Positions 27,429 to 36,259 of a stretch of 64,000 bases of DNA are shown one piece after another (the first letter of the stretch is position 1; each line of letters opens with the position of its first letter). The translations under genes and the position numbers were made by a program. The DNA is from an uncultured Clostridia bacterium (lineage in GTDB: Bacteria > Bacillota > Clostridia > TANB77 > CAG-508): contig CANRGT010000005.1 of assembly GCA_947630185.1 (NCBI GenBank), positions 1-64,000 of the forward strand. The letters are read 5' to 3'. The notes below the pieces were generated by a model. The model saw only the letters and a program-made list of their open reading frames with translations, made no database searches and was not told the origin of the DNA.

Positions 27429-28027
27429 ACATTACGAAATTTTACAAATAAGTATATAACTTGCAAAAGTTTATATAAATCATACTAAAGATAAAATTAT
27501 AATTTACAAAAGAAAAGTGTTTTCCTTATACTAAAGATAAAAATTAAAAATACAAAAGATAAAATTTAAAGATTTTTACAAAAGAAAATCCAAAAATACA
27601 AAAGATAAAATTTAAAGAATTTTACAAAAGAAAAATAATACAAAAGATTAAATCTAAAAAGTTTTACAAAAGAAAATAAAAAACATAAGATAAAAATTAA
27701 GTACATATAACTTAGATTCAAAAGAAAAAAGTATAGATTACCAATGCAAAATTAAATAAATGTACAAAAGAAAAAATATAAAAGTTTTCCTTACCTACTA
27801 AAGAAGATAATAAATATACAAATGAAAAATAAATTATAAAAAAGCATACAGTTGGTATATTATATACCAACTGATTATGCTATTTAAAAATCTTTAATTT
27901 CAATGGTAAAAAGTATAATTTATTATTCTAGTAGAAAATCAACATGATAAAAAATAATACAAATGTAGTTTATAGGTATTCTATTCTTAAAAACCTAAAT
28001 ATATTAACAAGGAAAAATTGAGCTTAA
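27429..28027. repeat. Repeat-rich 600-bp spacer between mraZ and rsmH
   Basis: No gene. From about 27480 to 27790 the sequence repeats degenerate units built on TTTTACAAAAGAAAA and ACAAAAGATAAAATTTAAAG with irregular spacing. A hairpin with an 11-bp stem, CAGTTGGTATA/TATACCAACTG, lies at 27849-27873, extended by flanking GCATA/TATGC. Its T-run is poor, so it is not a clear terminator. Confidence 0.6.
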
Positions 28028-28960
28028 ATGGAATTTAAACACGAACCTGTGTTATTAAATGAATGTATTGAAGCATTAAACATAAATCCTGATGGAGTTT
28101 ATGTAGATGGAACATTAGGTGGAGCAGGGCATAGCTTTGAAATAGTAAGAAGATTATCTGCAAATGGAAGGCTAATTGGTATTGATAAAGACAATGAGGC
28201 TCTTAAGGCTGCTTCTGAAAAATTAAAAGATTATAATAATATAACATATTATCATGGAAATCATGATGATATAAAAGAAATTTTAAATGAATTAAACATA
28301 GATAAAGTAGATGGAATATTGTTAGATTTAGGTGTTTCTTCATATCAATTAGACGAAAGAGCAAGAGGCTTTAGCTATATGGGAGATAGCCCATTAGATA
28401 TGAGGATGGATGCTACAACTGGAATAACAGCGAAAGATATAGTAAATACATATTCTGAAGAAAAATTAGCAGATATTATATGGAAATATGGCGAAGAAAA
28501 GTTTAGTAGGCAGATTGCTTCATATATATGTGAATATCGCAAGAAAAGTCCAATTGAAACAACAAAACAATTAACTGAAATTATTGAAAAGGTTATTCCA
28601 AAATCAAAGCAAAATGATGGACATCCTGCTAAAAGAACATTTCAAGCAATTCGTATAGAAGTAAATAACGAAATAGAACCATTATATAATACAATTATAA
28701 ATTCAATTAATTCTTTAAAAGAAGGCGGAAGATTAGCAGTAATTACTTTTCATTCTTTAGAAGATAGAATGGTTAAGGACGCTATGGTAGAAATGCAGGG
28801 AAAATGTACGTGCCCAAGTGATCTTCCATATTGTGTGTGTGGTTGTAAATCGTTTGGAAAAATGATAAATAAAAAGCCAATAGTTGCAAGTATTGAAGAG
28901 CAGACAAGAAACCCAAGGTCTAAAAGTGCTAAGTTAAGAGTTTTTGAGAGAAAGCTATAA
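28028..28960 (+). CDS. rsmH: 16S rRNA (cytosine(1402)-N4)-methyltransferase
   Basis: 310 residues, typical length. FKHEPVLLNECIEAL opens the protein, then the SAM site DGTLGGAGHS, IDKDNEAL, and LLDLGVSSYQLDERARGFSY and DMRMD, all RsmH signatures. The end LRVFERKL is also conserved. It methylates N4 of C1402 in 16S rRNA. The start lacks a strong RBS (AAGGAAAAATTGAGCTTA) but the N-terminus matches the family. Second gene of the dcw cluster. Confidence 0.96.
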   Translation: MEFKHEPVLLNECIEALNINPDGVYVDGTLGGAGHSFEIVRRLSANGRLIGIDKDNEALKAASEKLKDYNNITYYHGNHDDIKEILNELNIDKVDGILLDLGVSSYQLDERARGFSYMGDSPLDMRMDATTGITAKDIVNTYSEEKLADIIWKYGEEKFSRQIASYICEYRKKSPIETTKQLTEIIEKVIPKSKQNDGHPAKRTFQAIRIEVNNEIEPLYNTIINSINSLKEGGRLAVITFHSLEDRMVKDAMVEMQGKCTCPSDLPYCVCGCKSFGKMINKKPIVASIEEQTRNPRSKSAKLRVFERKL

Positions 28961-29108
28961 AATATGGAATTTCTAAAGAAAAATAAAAAACATTAAGAAG
29001 TAAATAATAAAAAAGCAAAATAAAAACAATTAAGAAATAAGTAAAAAAGCGAAATAAAACTAAATAATTTGTAAGGTAAAAATACTAAAGAGAAAAGAGG
29101 TGAAACTT

Positions 29109-29687
29109 ATGGCATATAGTTCTACAAAGTATCAGTATGAAACAAGCCCGAGAAAATTAAAGCCAGAATATGAGCGTAAAAGAACTAGAAAATCTGAAAC
29201 TTCTGAGCAAACAAAATCAAAAAAACAAAATGGTGAAAAATTAAAAAAAGCAGAAAAACAAGAAGATTTAAGAAAAAAACAAGTAGAACAAGAAAAGCTA
29301 GCTACAGGTTCTCAAAGTGGATTTAAAAAGCACATAAAAATAATATCATATATTTTAATAGCTTTTGCAATTTTATTTGCCATAAGTTATAGAAATTCTT
29401 TAATTACAGAAAACTTCAACAAATCAGAAAACTTAAAAAAGCAACTTAGTGCCTTGCAAAAAGAAAATGACCAGATAAAAATTAGTATTGAAAACAACTT
29501 AAATTTAGCTAAAATTGAAAAGTCAGCAACTGAATTATTAGGAATGAAAAAAATAGATGAATCACAAAAAGTATATGTTAACCTTCCTAAAAAAGACTAT
29601 GTTGAATCAGCTAGTGAACAAGTAATTGTAGAAGAAAAAAGTTGGTTTGAAGAACTAATAGATGGAATAATGTCATTTATTAAATAA
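29109..29687 (+). CDS. FtsL/DivIC-like cell division protein
   Basis: 192 residues from ATG 29109 (AGAGGTG ends 6 nt before; an in-frame GTG at 29100 lies in that RBS). A long Lys/Glu-rich cytoplasmic N-terminus (1-70) is followed by one transmembrane helix (IKIISYILIAFAILFAISY, about 78-97), a coiled coil (KSENLKKQLSALQKENDQIK) and a short C-terminal tail. This layout and the position after rsmH fit FtsL, which bridges FtsB and the FtsW-PBP synthase in the divisome. Sequence identity alone is weak. The expected next gene, the PBP, is 17.8 kb away. Confidence 0.7.
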   Translation: MAYSSTKYQYETSPRKLKPEYERKRTRKSETSEQTKSKKQNGEKLKKAEKQEDLRKKQVEQEKLATGSQSGFKKHIKIISYILIAFAILFAISYRNSLITENFNKSENLKKQLSALQKENDQIKISIENNLNLAKIEKSATELLGMKKIDESQKVYVNLPKKDYVESASEQVIVEEKSWFEELIDGIMSFIK

Positions 29688-29712
29688 AACTAAAAATATA
29701 TTAGAAAAAATA

Positions 29713-29757
29713 TAAAAGTAGAATTCTTATAATAGCAAGGAATTCTACTTTTTTTGT
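29713..29757 (+). terminator. Terminator after the FtsL-like gene
   Basis: AAAAGTAGAATTCTT pairs with AAGGAATTCTACTTTTTTT around ATAATAGC. An almost identical hairpin lies at 37855, so the two bracket the MoxR/VWA module. Confidence 0.85.
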
Positions 29758-30006
29758 ATGAAATTCGTAAGTAGAAAAGTTAAATGAAATTTTGTATGTA
29801 AAATTCCTCAAATGAAAAGTTAAATAAAATTTTGCATATAAAATGTAGCTAATTTACTGGAAAAACACTAGAAAAACATTGTAATTTACATAAAATTATG
29901 ATATTATATATATGCTTTTTAGGTATTTGTCTGTAAGAAAATACTATTATTGTATAATAGTAAAAGATAAATTATGTTTACAAGAAATAAATATAGGAGA
30001 TAACTT
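29758..30006. other. Upstream region of the MoxR/VWA module
   Basis: No gene. A duplicated motif GTTAAATRAAATTTTGYATRTAAAAT occurs at about 29778 and 29819. The sequence TTTACATAAAATTATGATATTATATAT (29893-29919) may hold a promoter. The AGGAGATAACTT box before ATG 30007 is repeated, with little change, before the two paralogous genes. Confidence 0.45.
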
Positions 30007-31731
30007 ATGAGTGATTTCACATTTTTAACTGAAGAACAATGTTTTAGTTATGATAAATTAGATATATTAAAAAAAAGAGGAACAAAAGTAGCAATAACAG
30101 ATTTTTCTATTCTTCTAGGTGGATATATTTCAGACTATCACATAGATAGTGATGATTCTTTAGAAGGTAGAACAGGATATTATTGGACTAAATCAGATGA
30201 CAGGGATAATGGCGCGCGCGTGGTTCACGGATCTGGTAATAGAATTTGTCACAATGTTATTTTACGCAATGGTGGGGCGCGCCCAGCTTTACCGTTCTCA
30301 TCAATCTCTAGCATCCTCACGAACGGAGTGAGTGGAAAAAGAGCAAAAGATGGAATTCTTGAAGTAGAATATGGATACTATCCACAAAAAGCAGTATCAA
30401 AAGATATGCAATTAAAATTAGAACAAGCATTTAAGAGTAGAAGATTATCAAAAACTGGAAAAGGATATACAACAGACTCAAAAAAATATAATGATTATAA
30501 TGAAAAATTTAAGTCCAAAAGACACGAAGAATATGAATACAACGGAAAAAGATATGTTAGAGTTGAAGCTAATTCATGGTTTGATGAAAGTAAATTTCAA
30601 CTTTCAAATGGAGAAACATACGAAAATGGAGATTATGTATGGGTAGAAGTATCACCAGTAAAATGGTTAGTTGATGAAAAAGCAAAAATTATGATAACAG
30701 AAAAACTAATCTTCTCAGGTGTTCAATTTAATCATGAAAGTAATTATCATACAGCGGATTTTGATAAAACAGATATAAAAAAATTTATGGATGACTACTT
30801 TGCAAATGATTTAGTACAATCAATAGATATAATAAAACAAACAGATATAGATGAAAAAGAAACAAGCGAAACAGAAAAAAAGCAAAATGAAAATCCATAT
30901 AATTTAGATTTTTCCGAAGCAAGTGAAGCAGATATAATAAGAGGAGCATTACAAAGTAATGTAGCAATATTCTTACATGGAAAACCGGGGTGTGGAAAAA
31001 GTGATAGAGTAAAACAATTAGACCCAGACTTTATAGAATTGAACTTAAGTCATTTAGACCCAGAACTATTAGATGGACTAGCAGGAGAAAAAGAAGGAAA
31101 AGCAGTACATATAAAACCACCATGGTTAGAAGAATTAGAAGAAAAATGTGAAAAAGAGCCAGATAAGTTGCACATATTATTCTTAGAAGAGCTAACAAAC
31201 GCATCAGGAGTAATGCAAGCAAAGGCATATGGAATAGCCTTAGATAAAAAAGTAGCAGGAAGATGGAAATTACCAGAAAATGCAAGAGTAGTAGCAGCTG
31301 GAAACGAACTAGAAGACTCCTTAGTAGCCAATGAAATGGCAGAGCCATTATATGATAGATTTGCACATGTAGATATAGAAACAAAAGTAGAAGATTGGCT
31401 TAAATGGGCAGTAACGCCAGAAAGTATATATGGAAGATTAGATTATAAAAAAGAAAATGAGCCAAAGCAAAAGGTACACCCAGCAATATACGAGTATATA
31501 AGATATAGAGGTGATGAGGTATTAAGAACAGCATATGATAAAGAAAATCCAAAACCACATGCAGACCCAAGAAGATGGAAAATGGCATCAGATATGTTAT
31601 ATGCATCAAATAATCCAAGCACATTGAGAGCAATAATAGGAGAAGACTTAACAATGGACTTTATATCCTTTTGCAAATTACCAACAAAAATAATAGAAGA
31701 TGTCTTAGATGAAAATTATAAGGAGAGATGA
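30007..31731 (+). CDS. MoxR-type AAA ATPase fused to a hypervariable N-terminal domain, copy 1
   Basis: 574 residues. Residues 1-95 begin MSDFTFLTEEQ, contain RTGYYWTKS, and end a 30-residue variable stretch in GARPALPFS. Residues about 115-265 form a conserved domain (LEVEYGYYPQ; WVEVSPVKW; MITEKLIFSGVQF) like those in formylglycine-enzyme/lectin-fold surface proteins. The MoxR AAA domain follows: Walker A GKPGCGKSD near 325-333, Walker B HILFLEELT, sensor 1 VVAAGNE, and DRFAHV with the arginine finger. Copies 2 and 3 are nearly identical in the ATPase part. It ends about 70-95 residues earlier than they do. MoxR ATPases usually work with VWA proteins, and one is encoded at 36260. Role inferred: sensor-coupled remodelling or defence. 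Confidence 0.75.
   Translation: MSDFTFLTEEQCFSYDKLDILKKRGTKVAITDFSILLGGYISDYHIDSDDSLEGRTGYYWTKSDDRDNGARVVHGSGNRICHNVILRNGGARPALPFSSISSILTNGVSGKRAKDGILEVEYGYYPQKAVSKDMQLKLEQAFKSRRLSKTGKGYTTDSKKYNDYNEKFKSKRHEEYEYNGKRYVRVEANSWFDESKFQLSNGETYENGDYVWVEVSPVKWLVDEKAKIMITEKLIFSGVQFNHESNYHTADFDKTDIKKFMDDYFANDLVQSIDIIKQTDIDEKETSETEKKQNENPYNLDFSEASEADIIRGALQSNVAIFLHGKPGCGKSDRVKQLDPDFIELNLSHLDPELLDGLAGEKEGKAVHIKPPWLEELEEKCEKEPDKLHILFLEELTNASGVMQAKAYGIALDKKVAGRWKLPENARVVAAGNELEDSLVANEMAEPLYDRFAHVDIETKVEDWLKWAVTPESIYGRLDYKKENEPKQKVHPAIYEYIRYRGDEVLRTAYDKENPKPHADPRRWKMASDMLYASNNPSTLRAIIGEDLTMDFISFCKLPTKIIEDVLDENYKER
30196..30285 (+). other. Hypervariable cassette of MoxR fusion copy 1
   Basis: Thirty codons between TKS and ALPFS (residues 64-93). 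Aligned without gaps to copies 2 and 3, only 9 of 30 residues are shared by all three, while flanking sequence is highly conserved. It contains the G+C-rich runs GGCGCGCGCGTGG and GGTGGGGCGCGCCCA. Confidence 0.65.
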
Positions 31732-31733
31732 TT

Positions 31734-32138
31734 ATGAAAAGAGAACAAATAGACTTATTAGGAGAATATATAAAAGCAGGAAAATCAGCTGTTTTAATAG
31801 AACAAATACCAGAAAGTGTAATTAAGAAAGGAGCTGTTGTAATTAATTCAGATTGTTCTAATGCTGAACTAACAGGGCATTTTGAAAATTTAGAATATGT
31901 TGCTCCAGAATGGTATAAGAAATTGATGGAAAGTTCTAAGCTACATATTCCAGTTTTAATAATAAAAGACATAAATAAAGTACCAGAAAAAGAACAAAGA
32001 AAATTTATTGAGCTTCTTAAATATAAAAAAGTATATGTTAATAAAATTCCAGAAAATTGCAGGATTTTTGTAACATATTCTGATTTAAAAGAAAATCCAA
32101 TAGAGGAAGAAGTATATTCATTTATGGCACAAATTTAA
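31734..32138 (+). CDS. AAA-like protein lacking a P-loop (module partner)
   Basis: 134 residues from ATG 31734 (AGGAGAG at 31721-31727; the upstream ATG 31728 is too close). The second half, HIPVLIIKDINKVPEKEQRKFIELL followed by KIPENCRIFVTYSD, matches the Walker B to sensor 1 part of MoxR/AAA domains, but Walker B has KDIN instead of DE. The first half has no GxxxxGK motif. It overlaps the operon of copy 1 and ends 21 bp before copy 2, so it is probably a non-catalytic subunit or a decayed ATPase. No named family recognised. Confidence 0.55.
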   Translation: MKREQIDLLGEYIKAGKSAVLIEQIPESVIKKGAVVINSDCSNAELTGHFENLEYVAPEWYKKLMESSKLHIPVLIIKDINKVPEKEQRKFIELLKYKKVYVNKIPENCRIFVTYSDLKENPIEEEVYSFMAQI

Positions 32139-32158
32139 GATAGTAAGGGAGATAGTTT

Positions 32159-34165
32159 ATGAGTGATTTCACATTTTTAACTATAGAGCAATTTTTTAGT
32201 GATGATTTACGTGTGTTTGATAAAAAAAGAAAAGCAGCATTAACAGATTTTTCTATTCTTTTAGGAGGAACTTATTATGATGATTTCTATCTCGATAATG
32301 ACCGTTCTTTAAGGGGGAGAACAGGTTTTTATTGGACAAAATCGGATGATGAAAATAATAATGTAAAAGTAGTTGACGGCGGTGGTTGTAAAAATTGGGG
32401 CTATGTTGAGTGGCGTATTGCTGGAGCTCGTCCAGCTTTATCATTCTCGGATATGGAGTCAATTCCAACGAACGGAGAGGAAGGAAAAAGAGAAGAAGAT
32501 AGTATACTTGAAGTGGAATATGGATATTATCCACAAGAAGCAGCAGATAAAAATATGCAAGAAATATTAGAAGAATTATATAAAAAAGCAAGCATATCGA
32601 AAACAGGAAAAAGTTATACAACAGATTCAAGAAAATGTAGAGATACTGACAAAAGATTTTTAGCAAAGAAGCACGAAGAATACGAATATGATGGAAAAAG
32701 ATATGTAAGAGTTGAAGCTAATTCGAGCCATGATGGATATAAATTTAAGCTTTCAAATGAAGAATATTATGATAATGGAGATTATGTATGGGTAGAGGTA
32801 TCACCAGTAAAATGGTGGGTTGAAGAAAAAGCAAAAATTATGATAACAGAAAAAATAATTTTTGCAGGTGTTCAATTTAATGATGAAAATAATTATCATA
32901 TATGGAATTTTGAAGGAACAAATATAAAAAAATTTATGGATGACTACTTTGCAAAGGATTTACTACAATCGTTAGATATTACAAAACAAGAAGATGCAGA
33001 AAATCAAATTGGAAATACATATAATTTAGATTTTTCCGAAGTAAGTGAGAAAGACATAATAAGAGGGGCATTACAAAGTAATGTAGCAATATTCTTACAT
33101 GGACAACCTGGATGTGGAAAAAGTGATAGAGTAAAGCAATTAGATCCAGACTTTATAGAGTTGAACTTAAGCCATCTAGATCCAGAATTATTAGATGGAC
33201 TAGCAGGAGAAAGAGAAGGAAAAGAAGTACATATAAAACCACCATGGTTAGAAGAATTAGAAGAAAAATGTGAAAATGAGCCAGATAAGATACACATACT
33301 ATTTTTAGAAGAGCTAACAAACGCATCAGTAGTAATGCAAGCAAAGGCATATGGAATAGCATTAGATAAAAAGGTAGCAGGAAGATGGAAATTACCAGAA
33401 AATGCAAGAGTAGTAGCAGCAGGAAACGAACTAGAAGACTCCTTAGTAGCCAATGAAATGGCAGAGCCCTTGTATGATAGATTTGCACATGTAAATATAG
33501 AAACAAAAATAGAAGATTGGCTTGAATGGGCAGTAACACCAGAAAATATTTATAGAAGGATAGATTATAGAAAAGGTACTGAACCAAAGCAGAAGATACA
33601 CCCAGCAATATATGGATATATAAGCTATAAAGGTGATGAAGTATTAAGAACACCATATAATAAAGAAAATCCAAAACCACATGCAGATCCAAGAAGATGG
33701 AAAATGGCATCAGATATGTTATATGCATCAAATAATCCAAATACACTAAGAGCAATAATAGGAGAATACTTAACAAAAGATTTTATATCCTTTTGCAAAT
33801 TACCAATAATAACAATAGAAGATGTGTTAAATGGAAATTATACTGAAGAAAAAATAAAAGATATGGATATAGGAAGAAAGCTAGCAACAGTATGTGGATT
33901 AGTAGCAGTAGAAAGTAAAGATATGCTAAAGGTACGAGAATTTACAAAGAAGCTAGGACCAGAAATATGTAAAAAGTTTGAAGTACAATGGGCACATGGA
34001 GATGAAGAAAAACTAGAACAATTACAAGAAGTCATTATGAAAGAAAAGGAAGAAGCTATAATGAAGAAGCAAGAAGATATAATGGAAGAGCAAGAAGATA
34101 TAATGGAAGAGCAAGAAGAAGCAGTAAAACAAGCAGAAGAATATAATAGTAGTATAGAAAAGTAG
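32159..34165 (+). CDS. MoxR-type AAA ATPase fused to a hypervariable N-terminal domain, copy 2
   Basis: 668 residues, same architecture as copy 1: MSDFTFLTIEQ start, YWTKSDD, variable 30 residues ending GARPAL (62-92), middle domain with WVEVSPVKWWVEE, then the MoxR domain with GQPGCGKSD, ILFLEELTNAS, AAGNELEDS and LYDRFAHV. It extends past copy 1 with a GPEICKKFEVQW segment and a C-terminal coiled coil of repeated EEQEDIM units. It has the same GGGAGATAGTTT leader before ATG. Near identity of the ATPase part to copy 3 indicates recent duplication or gene conversion. Confidence 0.75.
   Translation: MSDFTFLTIEQFFSDDLRVFDKKRKAALTDFSILLGGTYYDDFYLDNDRSLRGRTGFYWTKSDDENNNVKVVDGGGCKNWGYVEWRIAGARPALSFSDMESIPTNGEEGKREEDSILEVEYGYYPQEAADKNMQEILEELYKKASISKTGKSYTTDSRKCRDTDKRFLAKKHEEYEYDGKRYVRVEANSSHDGYKFKLSNEEYYDNGDYVWVEVSPVKWWVEEKAKIMITEKIIFAGVQFNDENNYHIWNFEGTNIKKFMDDYFAKDLLQSLDITKQEDAENQIGNTYNLDFSEVSEKDIIRGALQSNVAIFLHGQPGCGKSDRVKQLDPDFIELNLSHLDPELLDGLAGEREGKEVHIKPPWLEELEEKCENEPDKIHILFLEELTNASVVMQAKAYGIALDKKVAGRWKLPENARVVAAGNELEDSLVANEMAEPLYDRFAHVNIETKIEDWLEWAVTPENIYRRIDYRKGTEPKQKIHPAIYGYISYKGDEVLRTPYNKENPKPHADPRRWKMASDMLYASNNPNTLRAIIGEYLTKDFISFCKLPIITIEDVLNGNYTEEKIKDMDIGRKLATVCGLVAVESKDMLKVREFTKKLGPEICKKFEVQWAHGDEEKLEQLQEVIMKEKEEAIMKKQEDIMEEQEDIMEEQEEAVKQAEEYNSSIEK
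32345..32434 (+). other. Hypervariable cassette of MoxR fusion copy 2
   Basis: Ninety bases aligned without gaps to copies 1 and 3. It encodes DDENNNVKVV, then DGGGCKNWGYVEWRIA and GARP. Changed codons often keep the same T or C in the third position across copies. Confidence 0.65.
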
Positions 34166-34225
34166 AAAAACACAAAGTATAGAAGAAGTATAGGCACATA
34201 TTTTACAGAGTAAGGGAGATAACTT

Positions 34226-36190
34226 ATGAGTGATTTCACATTTTTAACTAAGGAACAATGTTTAGGTGATAATAAATTAGATATATTAAAAAAGCGAGAA
34301 TCAGAAGCAGCAATAACAGATTTTTCTATTCTTTTAGGAGGCTATGTTTCTTCACAATATCACATAGATAGTGATGATTCTTTAGAGGGTAGAACCGGCG
34401 ATTATTGGACCAAATCAGGTGACGGGAATGGTAACGCACGCGTGTTTTTTGAAAGTGGTGATATGGTTCGAATCAATGTTGATCAACGCGTTGTTGGTGC
34501 TCGCCCAGCTTTAAAGTTCTCGAATATAGACTCAATTCCAACAAACGGAGTAAGTGGCAAAAGAGCAAAAGATGGAATTTTCGAAGTAGAATATGGATAC
34601 TATCCACAAAAAGCAGTAGATAAAAATGTGCAAAAAATATTAGAGAAATTATATAAAAAAAGAAACATATCAATAACAGGGAAAAGTTATACAACAGATT
34701 CAAGCAAATGGAATGATAATACAACAAATTTTTTAGCTCAAAAGCACGAAGAATACGAATACAATGGAAAAAGATATGTAAGAGTTAAAGCTAATTCATG
34801 TTTTGATAAAAATATATTTCAACTTTCAAATGGAGAAAAATATGGAGATGGAGATTATGTATGGGTAGAAGTATCACCAGTAAAATGGTGGGTTGATGAA
34901 AAAGCAAAAATTATGATAACAGAAAAAATAATTTTTGCAGGAATTCAATTTAATCATGAAAGGAATTATCATACAGCGGATTTTGATAAAACAGATATAA
35001 AAAAATTTATGGATGACTACTTTGCAAATGATTTAGTACAATCAATAGATATAACAAAGCAAAAAGATGCAACTATAGAAGAAACAAGCGAAGCAGAAAA
35101 AAAGCAAAAAGAAAATCCATATAATTTAGATTTTTCCGAAGTAAGTGAGGAAGACATAATAAGAGGGGCATTACAAGGTAATGTGGCAATATTCTTACAT
35201 GGAAAACCTGGATGTGGAAAAAGTGAAAGAGTAAAACAATTAGACCCAGACTTTATAGAGTTGAACTTAAGCCATTTAGACCCAGAACTATTAGATGGAC
35301 TAGCAGGAGAAAGAGAAGGAAAAGAAGTACATATAAAACCACCATGGTTAGAAGAATTAGAAGAAAAATGTGAAAATGAGCCAGATAAGATACACATACT
35401 ATTTTTAGAAGAGCTAACAAACGCATCAGTAGTAATGCAAGCAAAGGCATATGGAATAGCATTAGATAAAAAGGTAGCAGGAAGATGGAAATTACCAGAA
35501 AATGCAAGAGTAGTAGCAGCAGGAAACGAACTAGAAGATTCCTTAGTAGCCAATGAAATGGCAGAGCCATTATATGATAGATTTGCACATGTAGATATAG
35601 AAACAAATGCAGAAAGTTGGCTTAAATGGGCAGTAACACCAGAAAATATTTATAGAAGGATAGATTATAGAAAAGGTACTGAACCAAAGCAAAAGATACA
35701 CCCAGCAATATATGGATATATAAGTTATAGAGGTAAAGGAGTATTAAGAACACCATATAATAAAGAAAATCCAAAACCACATGCAGACCCAAGAAGATGG
35801 AAAATGGCATCAGATATGTTATATGCATCAAATAATCCAAATACACTAAGAGCAATAATAGGAGAAGATTTAACAATGGACTTTATATCCTTTAGCAAAT
35901 TACCAACAATAACAATAGAAGATGTGTTAAATGGAAACTATACTGAAGAAGAAATAGACGCTATGAATATAGGAAGAAGGCTAGCAACAATAGGTAGCTT
36001 AGTAGCAGTAGAAAGTAAAGATATGCCAAAGATACGAGAATTTACAAAAAAACTAGGACCAGAAATATGTAAAAAATTTGAAGTACAATGGGTGCATGGA
36101 GACGAAGAAAGACTAGAACAATTACAAGAAGTCATTATGAAAGAAAAGGAAGAAGCTATAATGAAGAAACAAGAAGATATAATGAAATAA
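34226..36190 (+). CDS. MoxR-type AAA ATPase fused to a hypervariable N-terminal domain, copy 3
   Basis: 654 residues. Same layout: MSDFTFLTKEQ, YWTKSGD, variable 30 residues ending GARPAL (65-94), middle domain, MoxR ATPase with GKPGCGKSE, ILFLEELTNAS, AAGNELEDS and LYDRFAHVD. Its C-terminal coiled coil stops at TAA 36188 (EDIMK) where copy 2 continues with more EEQEDIM units, so repeat number differs. GGGAGATAACTT before ATG. It is followed after 69 bp by the VWA gene on the same strand. The three copies differ mainly in the cassette. Confidence 0.75.
   Translation: MSDFTFLTKEQCLGDNKLDILKKRESEAAITDFSILLGGYVSSQYHIDSDDSLEGRTGDYWTKSGDGNGNARVFFESGDMVRINVDQRVVGARPALKFSNIDSIPTNGVSGKRAKDGIFEVEYGYYPQKAVDKNVQKILEKLYKKRNISITGKSYTTDSSKWNDNTTNFLAQKHEEYEYNGKRYVRVKANSCFDKNIFQLSNGEKYGDGDYVWVEVSPVKWWVDEKAKIMITEKIIFAGIQFNHERNYHTADFDKTDIKKFMDDYFANDLVQSIDITKQKDATIEETSEAEKKQKENPYNLDFSEVSEEDIIRGALQGNVAIFLHGKPGCGKSERVKQLDPDFIELNLSHLDPELLDGLAGEREGKEVHIKPPWLEELEEKCENEPDKIHILFLEELTNASVVMQAKAYGIALDKKVAGRWKLPENARVVAAGNELEDSLVANEMAEPLYDRFAHVDIETNAESWLKWAVTPENIYRRIDYRKGTEPKQKIHPAIYGYISYRGKGVLRTPYNKENPKPHADPRRWKMASDMLYASNNPNTLRAIIGEDLTMDFISFSKLPTITIEDVLNGNYTEEEIDAMNIGRRLATIGSLVAVESKDMPKIREFTKKLGPEICKKFEVQWVHGDEERLEQLQEVIMKEKEEAIMKKQEDIMK
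34418..34507 (+). other. Hypervariable cassette of MoxR fusion copy 3
   Basis: Ninety bases aligned without gaps to copies 1 and 2. It encodes GDGNGNARVFF, then ESGDMVRINVDQRVV and GARP. The edge sequence GCTCGCCCAGCTTTA matches copies 1 and 2 with only synonymous changes. Confidence 0.65.
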
Positions 36191-36259
36191 CAAGAAGAAG
36201 TTAATAAAAAAGTTTTACGAAAATGTGATAAAGAAAATACTATTGTATAAGGAGGTTAT

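Noticed and set aside
27849..27873. Riboswitch or terminator in the mraZ-rsmH spacer
   Set aside because: There is one good hairpin, but no conserved riboswitch-like multi-stem core and no clear T run; left as a hairpin in a repeat-rich spacer.
30785..36135. Leu-rich open frames antisense to the MoxR genes
   Set aside because: They recur at the same offsets opposite all three paralogues and lack RBSs, so they are by-products of codon bias in the sense genes.
36170..36215. Frameshift at the end of MoxR fusion copy 3
   Set aside because: The early TAA falls inside a variable-number coiled-coil repeat; a different repeat number explains it without a frame break.
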